From: Phocoena phocoena
Lineage: Eukaryota > Chordata > Mammalia > Artiodactyla > Phocoenidae
Assembly (NCBI RefSeq): GCF_963924675.1
Contig: NC_089228.1
Coordinates: forward strand, 93,030,894 to 93,094,893
DNA length: 64,000 nucleotides
Direction of reading: 5' to 3'
Below the pieces are notes generated by a model. It was not told the origin of the DNA. It worked only from the letters and a program-made list of their open reading frames with translations, and ran no database searches. Each line of letters begins with the position of its first letter. Position 1 is the stretch's first letter. This document shows positions 1 through 11,445 of the stretch, piece after piece. The position numbers and the translations under genes are program-made.

Positions 1-734
1 TACACCACACCAAGCAATTCTCAGATATCAGCAGGGTGTCGTGAAATTCAACTCAGTTCTAACACCATCTACACGGAGACTGCATCAGATTCCATGGGGT
101 AAGGGTTCTGTCCCGCAAGACTGCTCCCTCCCAACTTCTGAGGTAAATCGAAAGCCCAGGTTGTTACCTGCGCTTCTGACTGGCTATAAACCAGAGGTTC
201 CCATAGCCCCCTCCTCAGTTTTGATTAATTTGCTAGAGCGGCTCATAGAACTCTGACATTTCACTTACTAGATCACCAGTTCATTATAAAAAACAAAAAC
301 CCCAGGAGCAGCCAGATGGAAGAGATGCTTAGGGCAAGGTGTGTGGGAAAGGGTGCCGAGCTTCCATGCCCTCTCTAGGCGCCCCCAAGTCTCCACATGT
401 TCACCAACCAGCTCTCTGAACCCTCTCCTTCTGGGTTTTATGGAGGCTTCATTACATAAGCATGATTGATTAATTCACTGGCTATTGGTGATTGATTCAA
501 GCTCCAGACTCTCTCCCCTTTCCAGAGGCTGGGGGATGGGACTGAGACTTCTGACCCTCTAATCTCATGGATGGGGACCCTGGCAAGGTGAGGTCCAAAA
601 GTTACCTCATTAACATAACCGAAGACATATTTATTGCTCTCATCACTAAGGAAATGCCAAGGGTTTTAGGAGCTCTGTGCCAGAAATGGTGACAAAGACC
701 AAATATATATTTTTATTATGAATCACATCACAAT

Positions 735-880
735 GGACTGCTGGCTCTCTGTCTTTCTAGCTCCGTGACCTTTAGAAGTCACTTCATCTTTCTGTGCCTC
801 AAGTTGTCACCTATAAACGAGGCCAAAGAGTACCTACTTCACAGACACATTGTGAGGATGAAACGAGTTGATTCCCGTCA
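735..880 (+). mobile_element. MIR SINE fragment
   Basis: The segment matches the MIR core: CTCCGTGACC, then TCACTTCATC, TGTGCCTCAAG, and CACAGACACATTGTGAGGATG. It is old and diverged. The rest of 1-2200 shows no gene and no clearly classed element. Confidence 0.65.
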
Positions 881-2199
881 AGCCGTTAGAATGGTCTAGC
901 CTCTGGTGCTGGACCTCTGTTGACATCCATGCTAAGGGACCCTACCAAAGAGTATTAAGTAGTACTGTGTATAAATTTAGGTTAAATACCAGAGGGGAGA
1001 GGGGAAGCTTGGTGGCTTCTCTAAAGGAAAAAGAACTTTCAAACGTCAGGATGATATGAAGAAGGAAAAGCTTTCCAGAATCAATTACTGAAAAATGAGG
1101 GCGGGGTTCATGGCTCCCACAGACTAGAGTGTAGGGTACCCCTTACACTTTCCCCTGCAAAGAGTCAGAAAGCAGAAGAGGGGGCACTGAGAAAGATTTG
1201 TAATTCTGCTTTAAGGTTCCTTTTCCAGTATAATGGGTTATTTGTATACACTTGCTCTTGGTAGAACCTACATAATACCTAAAACCCAGTAAGGTCACGG
1301 TTATACACATGCAGAGACTTGGGCTTGAACAGATAACCTGAGTGCCATTTAGAAGGCACTGCCTGACCCCGGGAGTGTCATGCACACCCCCCAGTGATAG
1401 TCAGGAGTGGCCTTTGAAGCAGCTTAGAAATGGTAGTTCCCCTACCTAGGAGTACTAGGTAGAACCCCCTAACTCTCTCCACATACACTCTCCCGGCCCG
1501 TATCAGCGGCGGCCTCCAGTTTTGAACACAAAGGACATTTCCTCCATGAAATCATTGTATAAAGCTGGCCTCTTTCTGTTATGAATAATCATGAAGTTGG
1601 GGGTGAAGGAGAAAGGCAACTCCACATTTGAAGCTACAAAAAGCCTGTGATTCATTTTTAGTCTCTTTATTATGCAGCCTAGTCTCAGTTAGATAATTTG
1701 CAGCAAAGTTCTGCCCTGGAGCAAGTTTCCTCAGTCATGTTAAATTCATGGGGAAAATCCTCCCAGGATTTAGAACTGAAAAATAGACAGCTTTAATAAC
1801 AGAAACGTTGATGTAAAGAGCGGAGAAAGGCAGTATGTTCTAACCATTTAGGGAAAAAATGGGTAAGATGTTACTAATAAGCCCTGCTATATTTTTATCC
1901 TACCATTTTCTTCATCTGAAGGAATATTGACATGAGCTTTTAAACTCTGAATGATTATCTGACAGCTTCTATCTTTAGGACAAATTATCAGCAAGGGTTT
2001 TATTTCGCTATTACCTTTACTCAAAACTCAGAGGACACATGCTTACCGGAGCCCAGATGAGGAAATGAAATCTACAGACAAGAGTGCCATAAACAGAACA
2101 GCAGAACCCAGCTACTTCGAGGTTGCCTTGGTGGACATTGTCCTTCTTCTTGAGTGTGGCTGGGATAGAGATGAATAGGGCCCACAGCACGCTCCTGGA

Positions 2200-2560
2200 T
2201 GTAGTCCCAACCTAACTTCCCAGCCGCATCTCTCACCATTCCCTCCAACCACAGAGCCTATATTCCAGTTACACCAAACTACCCACTGGTCCCAAATATG
2301 CTGCATGTTTGAACACTCTCCTTCCGCCCACATCTCCTACCTGGGCAAGTTTCAACTCATCTTTTAAGAGTCATCTGCAATGTGACTTTCTTCCAGAAAT
2401 CTTTTCAACCCTAAGCAAAGTTAGTGGCATCTTATTCTGCTCTTCCATAGTTCCCGGTACCTGCTTCATTATGGAGCGTAGTGCACCGGAAATCTTAGTT
2501 TACAGTGTCAGTTCCCCCTGTGATCCTGAAAGGGCAGGGACTTCACCTAGGATATCCGAA
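2200..2560 (+). mobile_element. L2 LINE 3' fragment
   Basis: The sequence resembles the L2 3' region: a CCTCCAACCAC-ACCAAACTAC-type start, a cluster of short C/T-rich words, and a CTTTCTTCCAGAAATC segment equivalent to the 'GAAGCCTTCCCTGA' part. It is strongly diverged. An overlapping 122-residue open frame is not considered coding. Confidence 0.55.
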
Positions 2561-2569
2561 CCCTCCAGT

Positions 2570-2790
2570 CCAGTGTTTCTCAACAGCAGCAATATTGACA
2601 TTTGGGGCCAGAAAATTTCTTGGTGTGAGGGCTGTTCTGTGTATGGTAGGATGTTTAGCATCATCCCTGGTCTCTAGCCACTAAATGCCAGTAGCACACC
2701 ATCCTCGGTGTGATGATAAAGAACCATCTTCAGACATGGCCCAGTGCCTCCTGGGGAGAAAATCAGCCCGGATGGGAACTACAGCTCTAG
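2570..2790 (-). mobile_element. MER5A-type hAT (Charlie) non-autonomous DNA transposon
   Basis: Read on the plus strand it runs AGTGTTTCTCAACAGCAGCA, ATTGACATTTGGGGCC, GTAGGATGTTTAGCATC, CTAAATGCCAGTAGCAC and CCTCCTGGGGAGAAAATC. These are the diagnostic words of MER5A in reverse orientation. Confidence 0.85.
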
Positions 2791-2887
2791 CCCTAACAGA
2801 GAGCCTGATATATACCAGGTGCTTAATATATATTAGCTGAGTTAATAAATCAATGTCCAAGTTAATGAATAAAAACCGAATGAACCA

Positions 2888-3091
2888 GGCTTCCCTGGTG
2901 GCGCAGTCGTTGAGAGTCCGCCTGCCGATGCAGGGGACACGGGTTCGTGCCCCGGTCCGGGAAGATCCCACATGCCGCGGAGTGGCTGGGCCCGTGAGCC
3001 ATGGCCGCTGAGCCTGCACGTCCAGAGCCTGTGCTCCGCAACAGGAGAGGCCACGACAGTGAGAGGCCCGCGTACCACAAAAAAACAAAAC
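2888..3091 (+). mobile_element. CHR-family tRNA-derived SINE
   Basis: It starts GGCTTCCCTGGTGGCGCAG, contains the B-box-like GGGTTCGTGCC, and ends in an A-rich CAAAAAAACAAAAC tail. A 16-bp target-site duplication (AAAACCGAATGAACCA) flanks it at 2872-2887 and 3092-3107. Confidence 0.95.
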
Positions 3092-4879
3092 AAAACCGAA
3101 TGAACCACAGATAAAGAAAGATCTTACTGTATCTTTCACACACTCACCAAACTTAGGATCTTTGTTCCAGAAGTCTCTTTATGACTTGGTTCTACTTTCT
3201 TCCTATTTTATCACCCTTTGTCCCTCACCTGCAGGCTCTTCCACATCCTCTGCTTTGTTTTCCTTCCCGCCAATCCAAATTCTGTACTGAATGCAAGGCA
3301 AAGAACAACTTACCTACTTCAGAAAGCCTTCCCCAAATGCACCCAATCCACAGTGACTTCTTCACATTCTTTAAACATTTATGAAAAGTTTTAAGCATAT
3401 ATACATATATACATACATGTATGTGCAATACTATTGGTCTTAGAACTATCATCTTTTTGTTTCACACGTGTATAGGAGTTTTCTTCTCAACGGGAGGAAT
3501 CGCTCCTTGATAGAAGGCTTGCTTATGCTTTTGAGATTTTGCTTCCCCTCAGCATTAGCACAAGTTTATGAACAACAGATGTTTAGTTTTTGCTTGAAGT
3601 GTATTTTCTGCCATAAGCATCTGGCAGGTGTGTTAAATCTGTGTAATTGGTGTGGTCTTGACATAGTTTTTAAAAGGCATAGGGCTAACTCTTTAACATC
3701 TTGCAGTTTTTAAACAAACTCATTTCAAGGAGATTCTGCAAATATGAATAAAAGTAATTTGCAATGTTATAGGATTTCTGTGAGAAGGCAGTAAATATGA
3801 TAAGCAATGAGAAAGGCAAAAATAGCTGCATCTGGTCTTAAATTCTGACTGCGCTCAAACTCCACGTAGGCTTCGTTTTCCACTGCTTGGTAAAACTATC
3901 TTAAAAACATTGGCTTCCTGGTTTATTCTGAGCTCTCTCAGCGCCAAAGCATCCGTTGCACATCCTGCTTCAGGCTTACTTGTGGTGACTCATACGTGCA
4001 CTCTCCCAAGGCGTGTTTGGAAATTTGCTCTAACTTCTGGGCTATAGGGCATTTCTTTCTCACGTTTTTCTTGGAAGAGTTCATGCTTTGCCCAAGAGTA
4101 GTCACCCGTGGGGATTCTGATCCTCAGTGTTCAATGGCAGGGTTAAGGGGACAACCCCAGAATGTACCCACATTGCATTTGAGCTCGACATCTGCAACAG
4201 GATCAATGTAGACATATAGGGTGGGGGAAATGTCTCTAGCTTCACCACTAATTTTTGTAACCCTTAATAAAAGGATGAAAGAATGCTTTTGTTCACATCT
4301 CATGGATCGTGACTTTTGGCAGAACAGCCTCTTGAGGCTTCTGTTTCTCCAGAGTTCCAACGCTGATTCCTCTCTGCTGTACCTTTTGATTCACCCTCTC
4401 CACGGCCCCCTCCTCTATGCCTACCGAGTCCCCCCACTTAAAATGCAAAACACAAACGCTTCTCTTGAGCCCGCCTCCTCCTACGGTACCATCTTGACTT
4501 ACTCCACCTTGTCACCAATACATGTCAGCCCCCCTTTATCACTTTCATGTCCCTGTCTCACTTTCATACACAGCTCACTACAATCTGGCAACCTTGGAGT
4601 ATGCCCGCAATCTCAAAATACACCCACTCTTTCTTGGAACTTGGGACCACCTGATATTGCCACATTCATACGGCCTTTTCTGGCCCTCCAGCTCCTTGAT
4701 TCTGCTGGCCTGCCTGTTTGGACGGAGTGGACGCGCCCGTTTGAAGTTGTCTCCGGGCTTGGCTCTCAGTCCCTTGACTTTTCCTCGTCCCTTTGTCTTT
4801 CTCAGACTCCTTCCTATTCTCACCGTCCACCTTAGGTCTAGGTCATTTCAGGGTTCCATCTTCAGCTTTATTCACTTCC

Positions 4880-5200
4880 CCCCTTAATGCTCTCCCTATG
4901 ATGACTTCTTACACTGTCATGTCTTCAAATATCAATTAAATGTAATGGCCACTAAATGCTTCTCTTTACCTTTTCCATCCTCTGTAAGTTCCAGCCCAAG
5001 TTTTCAACAGACCCCAGGTTTGCCAGTCATCAAGCATCTCAAATGCATCATGTTCAAAACCAGATTCGATTCCCTTCCTACCCCCATGGCTTGCTCCCCT
5101 GTTTGTCCCTCTGTTAACGACTATTTGTTCCAAGATATAAGCAGAATTGGTGTGTGACTCCGTCTCACTAAATACTGCTCATACTTCCGAAGGCTCTTGA
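4880..5200 (+). mobile_element. L2 LINE fragment
   Basis: Ordered words match the L2 region preceding its 3' UTR: GTCATGTCTTCAAATATCAA, TTCCAGCCCAAG, GCATCTCAAATGCATCATG, CAAAACCAGATTCGATTCCC. Similar C/T-rich sequence from about 4370 may belong to the same old copy; a 204-residue open frame there (4221-4835) has no recognisable domain. Sequence at 3.1-4.3 kb shows no gene. Confidence 0.55.
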
Positions 5201-5519
5201 TCTGTTTCATTTTCATGTCGAAAGATGATCAAAACTGAGTTCTTGCCTCTGTTCTCTTCCTGCTCTTGTGTATGCTTTCCTCTGTGGTTCTCTGTGTTCC
5301 CTGTGCAAGAAACCAGATCTGATTGCCACTCTCCCATCCCCAAAGTTCCTGGTTCTGAAGGCAGTGGAGAACCAAGTCCAAGTGAAGCCTGGAATTCAAG
5401 GTCGCTCACCACGGTAACTCTAACCACGTTCCCTTCAGAACTTCATTTCTTACCACTTCATTGACCACAGGGGGAGGGGCCAGCCTCCCAAACTGCGTTC
5501 TAACCCTGTATGCACCATA

Positions 5520-6010
5520 TACTTTCTTTTCCACCTGGTAAAATTCAACTAGAATGTTAAGGCTCAGCTCAAAGGGTCTTTGTGAAGCACCCTTACCCTT
5601 GGCTCTTAAGGAGAATTAACCATCACCTTCTGTGCCTACACAGCACTTTTCTTTTAGCTCTCCTAAGTCACCTTGTAATACAGTAGTTTTCATGTTAGTC
5701 ACTGAGCTTGAGGAGTCCATGGTGTAGTGGGGTGAACAATACCTTATCCATTTGTTGGCCTGTCATCCATCCATCCATTACTCTGGCCAGCATTTTGAGA
5801 CTACCACATTTAAGATCCCCTCCAGTGTTAATATTCTATCATTTTGAATATTATTTAATTTCTATATAGAGAGAAAATAGTGTAAATTACAGGTTTATGT
5901 ACATGACATGGGCATACTGTATCATTTGTGTCTTGATCATTATTAAATTTCCAGTGCTCAATAATAACTTAGCAGGTGCTCAATAAATGTGCTGATTGAA
6001 TAAATAAGTT
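5520..6010 (+). mobile_element. L2 LINE 3' end
   Basis: The sequence follows the L2 3' end: AGGCTCAGCTCAAAGGGTC, GTGAAGCACCCTTACCC, GAGAATTAACCATCACC, CACAGCACTTTTC, then a diverged spacer and the terminal GGTGCTCAATAAATGTGCTGA. Sequence from 6010 to 6700 shows nothing recognisable. Confidence 0.65.
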
Positions 6011-6718
6011 AGTTCCTAGAAATTGATGGGAGGTTGACTTAGGAATAGGAATAGTGGAAAACAAATCTTGTTTTTCTCAATTTTTAAAAAGTTGTTTGCT
6101 TGAAATCATTGCACTTTTACCGAACTGAACCTCTGTAGCAGCTGAAATTACTTGACTGTGACAGACAGTTCTGAGTTACATATATTATGTGCACTGTTCT
6201 CTACTCCACAAAGTATTTCCTGAGCAACACAAGTGAGCACACTCAGGGCAGCGAGGTCCCAGCAGCAGCAGCAGGCTAGCCGCCCTATAGAATGCAGCCC
6301 TAGAGTCTGTGGGCTTGAGGCCATCTCTGCTGGGACCCAGCCCGGCACTCACCTGTCCTGACCATGCAACGCACTAGCGGCATCACCTGGGTTGAGAGTT
6401 TTAACTTCCAACTTCGCCATTCCCTTCCTTCTCCAATACTTTACAGTCCTTTAACCAATTGTTACTTTTCGTCTGCTTGTGTATATTACCCTATTTTCAC
6501 CTGCATTCCAATCCTATAAACCAGAAAACATAGCTGAATGAGTAACTGGGTAAATAGTCTCCTTGATTAGAGCCAATACCTTAAACATTTTCAAACTTTC
6601 CACGAAGGACCACATTAGATACCAACCATGACGTTATCCATGCTCTATTAAATGAATAAAATCTGACTTAAGTGACAATAACTGTGAAGATACAAACACC
6701 CGTGTTTGCTTTAACATC

Positions 6719-6724
6719 TTTATT
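6719..6724 (-). terminator. MYLIP: MYLIP polyadenylation signal (AATAAA)
   Basis: TTTATT on the plus strand reads AATAAA in the gene direction. It is followed within about 30-45 nt by a GT-rich stretch (GGGTGTTTGTATC), as expected for a downstream element. Cleavage would fall near 6700-6705. Confidence 0.7.
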
Positions 6725-7602
6725 ATCCTGAATATAAAAGACAGAAATCCTTTAAGATATAACAGAGTTCTTTATATGTGAAACATTATTTTTTTACAAG
6801 TGAAAAAATAAATACCTCTTGGAATAAAGGCTTATATGCTAATATGTGCCATAAAAAAGTAGAGTTTTAATATCTGACAAAATGTCTGTGCAAAGAAACA
6901 AATGCATAAACACATTACTGCTACATTAAGGCAATATGAAAAGTATACTCAGAAATCTCAGTAAAGTGACAGTGTAGGTTTCTAGCTTTAACTTAGCTAG
7001 TATTGCACCCAATAAGGTCATCCAGGTTCCAGACATCCTAGAAAACCAACAAGCTGACCAGGTTCCAAAATGCCCAAGTGGGAGTGGAAAACATGATTAA
7101 GAATATAGAAACAAAAATCCCCCGAAACCCCTCTAAAACATATAGAGGGACAAAAAAAGTTAATACTTAAGCATTTACTACCAAAAAAAAGCTTACGATA
7201 TCTAGGATACCTACTATAAGGCTGTAAAAGGCTTGATGGCTCAAGCAAAAGCAATCCCACTGGCTGAAGCTGGAGCAGGGTGCATCGGAGAACTCACGAA
7301 CGACTCCTGCTTTGTACATGGCGAAGCTTCATCTCAGCGAGCAATGCTCTTCCTTCCAAGGAACATGCGCTCCCTTTTCAATCTTAAAATATTCCACCAA
7401 CTCAAGAGGCCCAAGGAGTGCTGACTACTCCACAGAAATCGTCTAACCCGACTGGTAGCATTTTATAATTGAAAGGCTTGGGGACAGGGTAAGGAGAGGG
7501 GAAAAGAATAGGACACCATCCATGTGGAGGGATCTATTTTCCACTGGTTAGACTGGTTTAAATCTGACAACTTTGTGTCCACTTTAAAAAAGTCCCCGAA
7601 TC

Positions 7603-7804
7603 GGGCTTCCCTGGTGGTGCAGTGGTTGAGGGTCTGCCTGCTGATGCAGGGGACGTGGGTTTGTGCCCCGATCCGGGAGGATCCCGCATGCTGCAGGGCT
7701 GCTGGGCCCGTGGGCCGTGGCCGCTGGGCCTGCGCATCCAGAGCTGTGCTCCGCAACGGGAGGGGCCGCAGCAGTGAGAGGCCCGTGTATGGGAAAAAAA
7801 AAAA
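7603..7804 (+). mobile_element. CHR-family SINE inside the MYLIP 3' UTR
   Basis: It starts GGGCTTCCCTGGTGGTGCAG and ends in an A run. Target-site duplications AAGTCCCCGAATC (7590-7602) and AAGTCCCCAAATC (7805-7817) differ by one base. It lies antisense to MYLIP, so the mature mRNA would carry its reverse complement, including a leading T tract. Confidence 0.95.
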
Positions 7805-8381
7805 AAGTCCCCAAATCGATTTTTAAATATGTTTGCCTCCCAATCTTTCTTGAACAAGTTAGAAAAACAGAAATGACATTAAAATGACAACTATCTCTTT
7901 AAGAAAAATTTTCCTATTAAAAATGTCCAGAGCTCTGTGACCCGTACAAAAAGAACCAAGTAAATCCTTAAAATGAATCCTTACAAAATTGGCTGCAAGT
8001 AGGAAACTTACCTTGGGATACGTTAAGGAGACTTAAACATCATTTTCTAAAAGGTACTCACTTTTGGCTATGCTGCCACTTAACTGACGTCAAAGATCTT
8101 CCTGATTTCTTTACTTGATCATAAAAAGAAAAAAGTCCAAGGAACGTGTCTGGGTCCCAGAGCTCTTCCTGGTCACCAACCCGGAGGTGCTGATTCTACG
8201 CATGGTACATTTTGGCGGTAAGGAGTAGTCATACTGTTTCTAGTCTTCCTTTTTTTTTCCCCCTAAACGTTGCGTGGCAGATGGGCGCTGGAGTATTTAT
8301 TCTCTCCACAATCTATCATGTTTATAGTTTATACCAGTGCAGTTCATGGAGACATGGCATGTCCAGTAAGTGCACAGCAGA

Positions 8382-8471
8382 TCAGATCACAGTCAGGTTG
8401 AGAAGACTGGTGTGGGTCGGCAGGTAGACGTGCTGGACGTGGTCCACCCGTGACCTGCAGACAGGACAGGA
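8382..8471 (-). CDS. MYLIP: MYLIP coding exon 7 (residues 417-445 and stop)
   Basis: The acceptor CTCTTTTCCAG is followed by [18 protein letters not shown] and then [11 protein letters not shown] and TGA (8382-8384). It supplies the last two RING zinc ligands (C418, C421) and the conserved C-terminal tail. It is too short and too open at its 5' end to show up as a free-standing ORF; it was found by reading for the family C-terminus. Confidence 0.97.
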   Translation of the reverse strand, partial: SCPVCRSRVDHVQHVYLPTHTSLLNLTVI

Positions 8472-11401
8472 CTGGAAAAGAGAAGCCGACAGTATGGGTT
8501 AGGACACTTCCAAGGGTCTGTGTCTTCAGTGTTCACCCATGGTACCTGTTACAGTGCTTTGTCTAAATACGTTGTGGTCACAATTATTTCTAGCTTTCCA
8601 CTGGGAGGGCTCTTTGCTTTCTAACAAGTCTGACATTTTATACCTGACAAAGGATTAAAAATAAATACTAGGAAAAAGTATAAATGAATGAAATTAATCA
8701 GGTTTTCAGTCAAACTCTTAAGGCACCGTGAGTAAAGTGATTATTGAAGACTTCTTGCTGTGCAATGAGGCTGTGGTCCCTACATGGGCTGATTATGAAG
8801 TCTCAGGCAGGGATGCAGGAGACCCTCCCGGAGACTGTGTCCTTGGCTCAGCTGGCTCAGGGTGCATCACGGGGGGATGCCACGGGGCCGGTGAGCACGG
8901 CCGCTCCTAGTCACAGGTCACAGCTCCACATCCCTGGCTGGCCTCTCAGCAAGCATGTCCCTTCCTCAGCCACACGGGGAGCCGTAGGCATGAGAATCAG
9001 ACTATGTGGATGAAAAAGGAAAATCCACGACCACTGCTGGGGAAATAACTCGTCTTAGGAGCGTGATCTACTCTAAGGAAGGACATGGGCATCCTCTTGG
9101 CTCATATGTAGCCCTAAAAATAGTTCTGAAATTAGCAGCTTCCGAGGGACTAGATGTCATTTAGGGCTAATTTTATGTAAAATCACAGTGACAGCCAACA
9201 GTTCTGGGAAATGAAAACAAATTGAAAATATTGTAAAAGGAAATGCAAGGTGCAAGAAAGAAAAAGATACTATGTAAGAGGTGCTTTTATTTTTTCTACT
9301 AATATTAAAATTAGTTTGACTTGCTAAGTGAGAGCTAATCCAAGGGGACCTTGGAGGCATAGGCAGTACTAAAAGGAAATTAATCACAAAAAATTAGGCG
9401 ACAACCCACCCACGGATAACTGAGAGTTAACTATCACTCAAAACTCTAAGAATTCTTTCCCAAATAATACAAGTAAGCAAAAAAGACCATCCTCCGATGT
9501 GTCAAGAAGCAGAAACAACATGAAAGGGAAGAGGAGGAGGTGACCAGCCCCCAGGAGGCCTGGATTCCACTGCCCGGCTCAGCCACTAACTAGATGTGGT
9601 ACCTTGTGAATCTGAACCTCATATCCAGGACTTGAAAGAAGCCTGTGATTTAGTAATTACATTGTTGAAAGGAGTGTGCTAATCCAAACTGTTTCCAAAG
9701 GGCAACACCTTCCAAGTCACAGATACAAAGACCCTCTGGATGGAGATGGACAGTCTCCATCTATGCCTCCACAAGTCAGCACCTGGCCCATGCCAGCCGG
9801 CTGACCCCTCACCTGGAGCCGGGAGAACCCTCATCTGGAACTGGAAATGCCCCTTCACCTGGAGCTGGAAAACGCCCTCTCACCTGGAGCCGGGGGACCC
9901 TCAGCTGGAGCTGGGAGGACCCTCACTTGGAGCTAGAAATGCCCCCTCACCTGGAGCTGGAAACATCCCCTCATCTGGAGGTGGAAGGACCCTCACCTGG
10001 AACCAGGAGGAATCTCACCTGGACCTGGAAACGTCCCCTCACCTGGAGCCAGGAGGACCCCCCCACCTGGAGCGGGGGGACCCTCACCTGGAACTGGGAG
10101 GACCCTCACCTGGAGCTAGAAATGCCCCCTCACCTGGAGCTGGAAACATCCCCTCGTCTGGAGGCGGAAGGACCCTCACCTGGAGCCAAGAGGAACCTCA
10201 CCTGGAGCTGGAAACGCCCCCTCACCTGGAGCCGGGAAGATCCTCACCTGGAGCTGGGTGGCGCAGCCCTCGCAGCACACAGTGTGGCCGCAGGGGCAGA
10301 AGGCTGAGTTGATCTCACCCTCGCAGCACAGCACGCACAGCATGGCCTCCTTGAGCTTGCGCAGCTTCTCCTGGAGGGCCCGGGTCTGCTGGCAGCCAAG
10401 GCCCTCGCAGCTGCTGCAGCTCATGCTGCTCTCCGAGGACTTCAGGGGAGAGTTTGGAGGGCTGGGGTCGCTTCTCGGCACGAGATCCAGCACACCCGCG
10501 TTGTACAGAGCCCTCCTGGCGTGGTCATACGCCTCCTTGGAGGTTCTTTTAATATCGAAGACGTACTTCTTGCCCAGGTTGATGTTTTCGTTCAGAAACA
10601 GAGAAGCCAAATGGCCCTTCAGGTCTCGGCTGTACTGCATCATGACGGCACTGGTCACCGTGTCGCACCTACGGACAGAGATAGAATACTCAACCTCAGT
10701 ACTGACAGGCCTGGGCGTCCCCACGAGCCAGACCTTAAACACTGCTGTGAATAATGATGCTCATGGGAGCAGACATTAAATATTCTTGTTTGTGTGCTTG
10801 AAAATGAATTCTTCCAGTTTCATAGGTGTTAGGTATTTCAATGATTCTACCTCTGTGCTTCTCAAGTGTCTCCAAAGGAAGGAGCCCTGATCAGGCAGCT
10901 GCTGTAAACCAGAGGGCACCTCCACCTCCAGGGACAGAACTACAGTCCAAAGCAGCTTATGGCAAGAAAAAGGAAATTCTTCTTTGTAGTCTTGGCTTTA
11001 TGTTAAAAATTGCTACAAATTTTCCATTCTGCTCCACAATGTGTGTGTCTACTTTAACATAAAAAAAGGGTTGGTTGCCTGCCAATTAAACTTCTTGGCT
11101 TTTAAAAAACTTTCCAAGTATTTGAGTCAAATCACAAGTCTACTTTAAAGCACCCTTGGAAATAAGGCTATCAATACAGTTATCGAGACATCCTCATTAC
11201 ACACTGAGGATTCAGGGTAGCAGCTCTCCCGGGAAGGAAAGATGACTCGGGTCATCCTGCGGGAAAAGGAAAAAAGCAGCGGCTGAACAGGCCCCACCGC
11301 TCAGTCACCTCAGGGAGGGGGAGCTCTGAGGAAAGGGCTAAGAGATAAGCAGTAGAGCGAATCCATGCATCTCTCTCTCTCTCTCTCTCTGTGTCACTCA
11401 G

Positions 11402-11445
<44 letters not shown>

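Larger units (their letters stand above)
6705..8381 (-). other. MYLIP: MYLIP 3' untranslated region
   Basis: The region from the stop codon to the AATAAA at 6719-6724 is about 1.68 kb. It is AT-rich and contains one CHR SINE (7603-7804), without which it would be about 1.5 kb. A second TTTATT (AATAAA on the gene strand) lies only about 90 nt past the stop, near 8290, and could serve as a weak proximal site. The 3' limit is inferred from sequence and not from transcript data. Confidence 0.8.

Noticed and set aside
4221..4835. 204-residue plus-strand open frame
   Set aside because: Ser/Leu/Pro-rich translation of C/T-rich, probably L2-related DNA; no domain, splice or promoter support.
1..6700. 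Exons of the next gene downstream (GMPR in the human order)
   Set aside because: No GMPR sequence was recognised; in human the gene starts tens of kilobases further on.
7524..7887. Several 74-100 residue frames on both strands, and similar ones at 2681-3143, 14339-14685, 18620-19084, 28097-28597, 33096-33574, 36680-37066, 38698-39130, 41860-42410, 45541-46345 and 46392-46774
   Set aside because: All run through CHR SINE copies and repeat the same peptide themes (for example LRHQGSP); they are SINE artefacts.
9808..10257. CRISPR-like repeat-spacer pattern
   Set aside because: Units are contiguous variants of a host splice junction in a mammalian intron, not conserved repeats with unique spacers.
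9740..10312. 190-residue plus-strand open frame (and a 126-residue one inside it) rich in Pro, Gly, Glu and Trp
   Set aside because: They are translations of the antisense side of the donor minisatellite and exon 6. Period-driven composition explains them.
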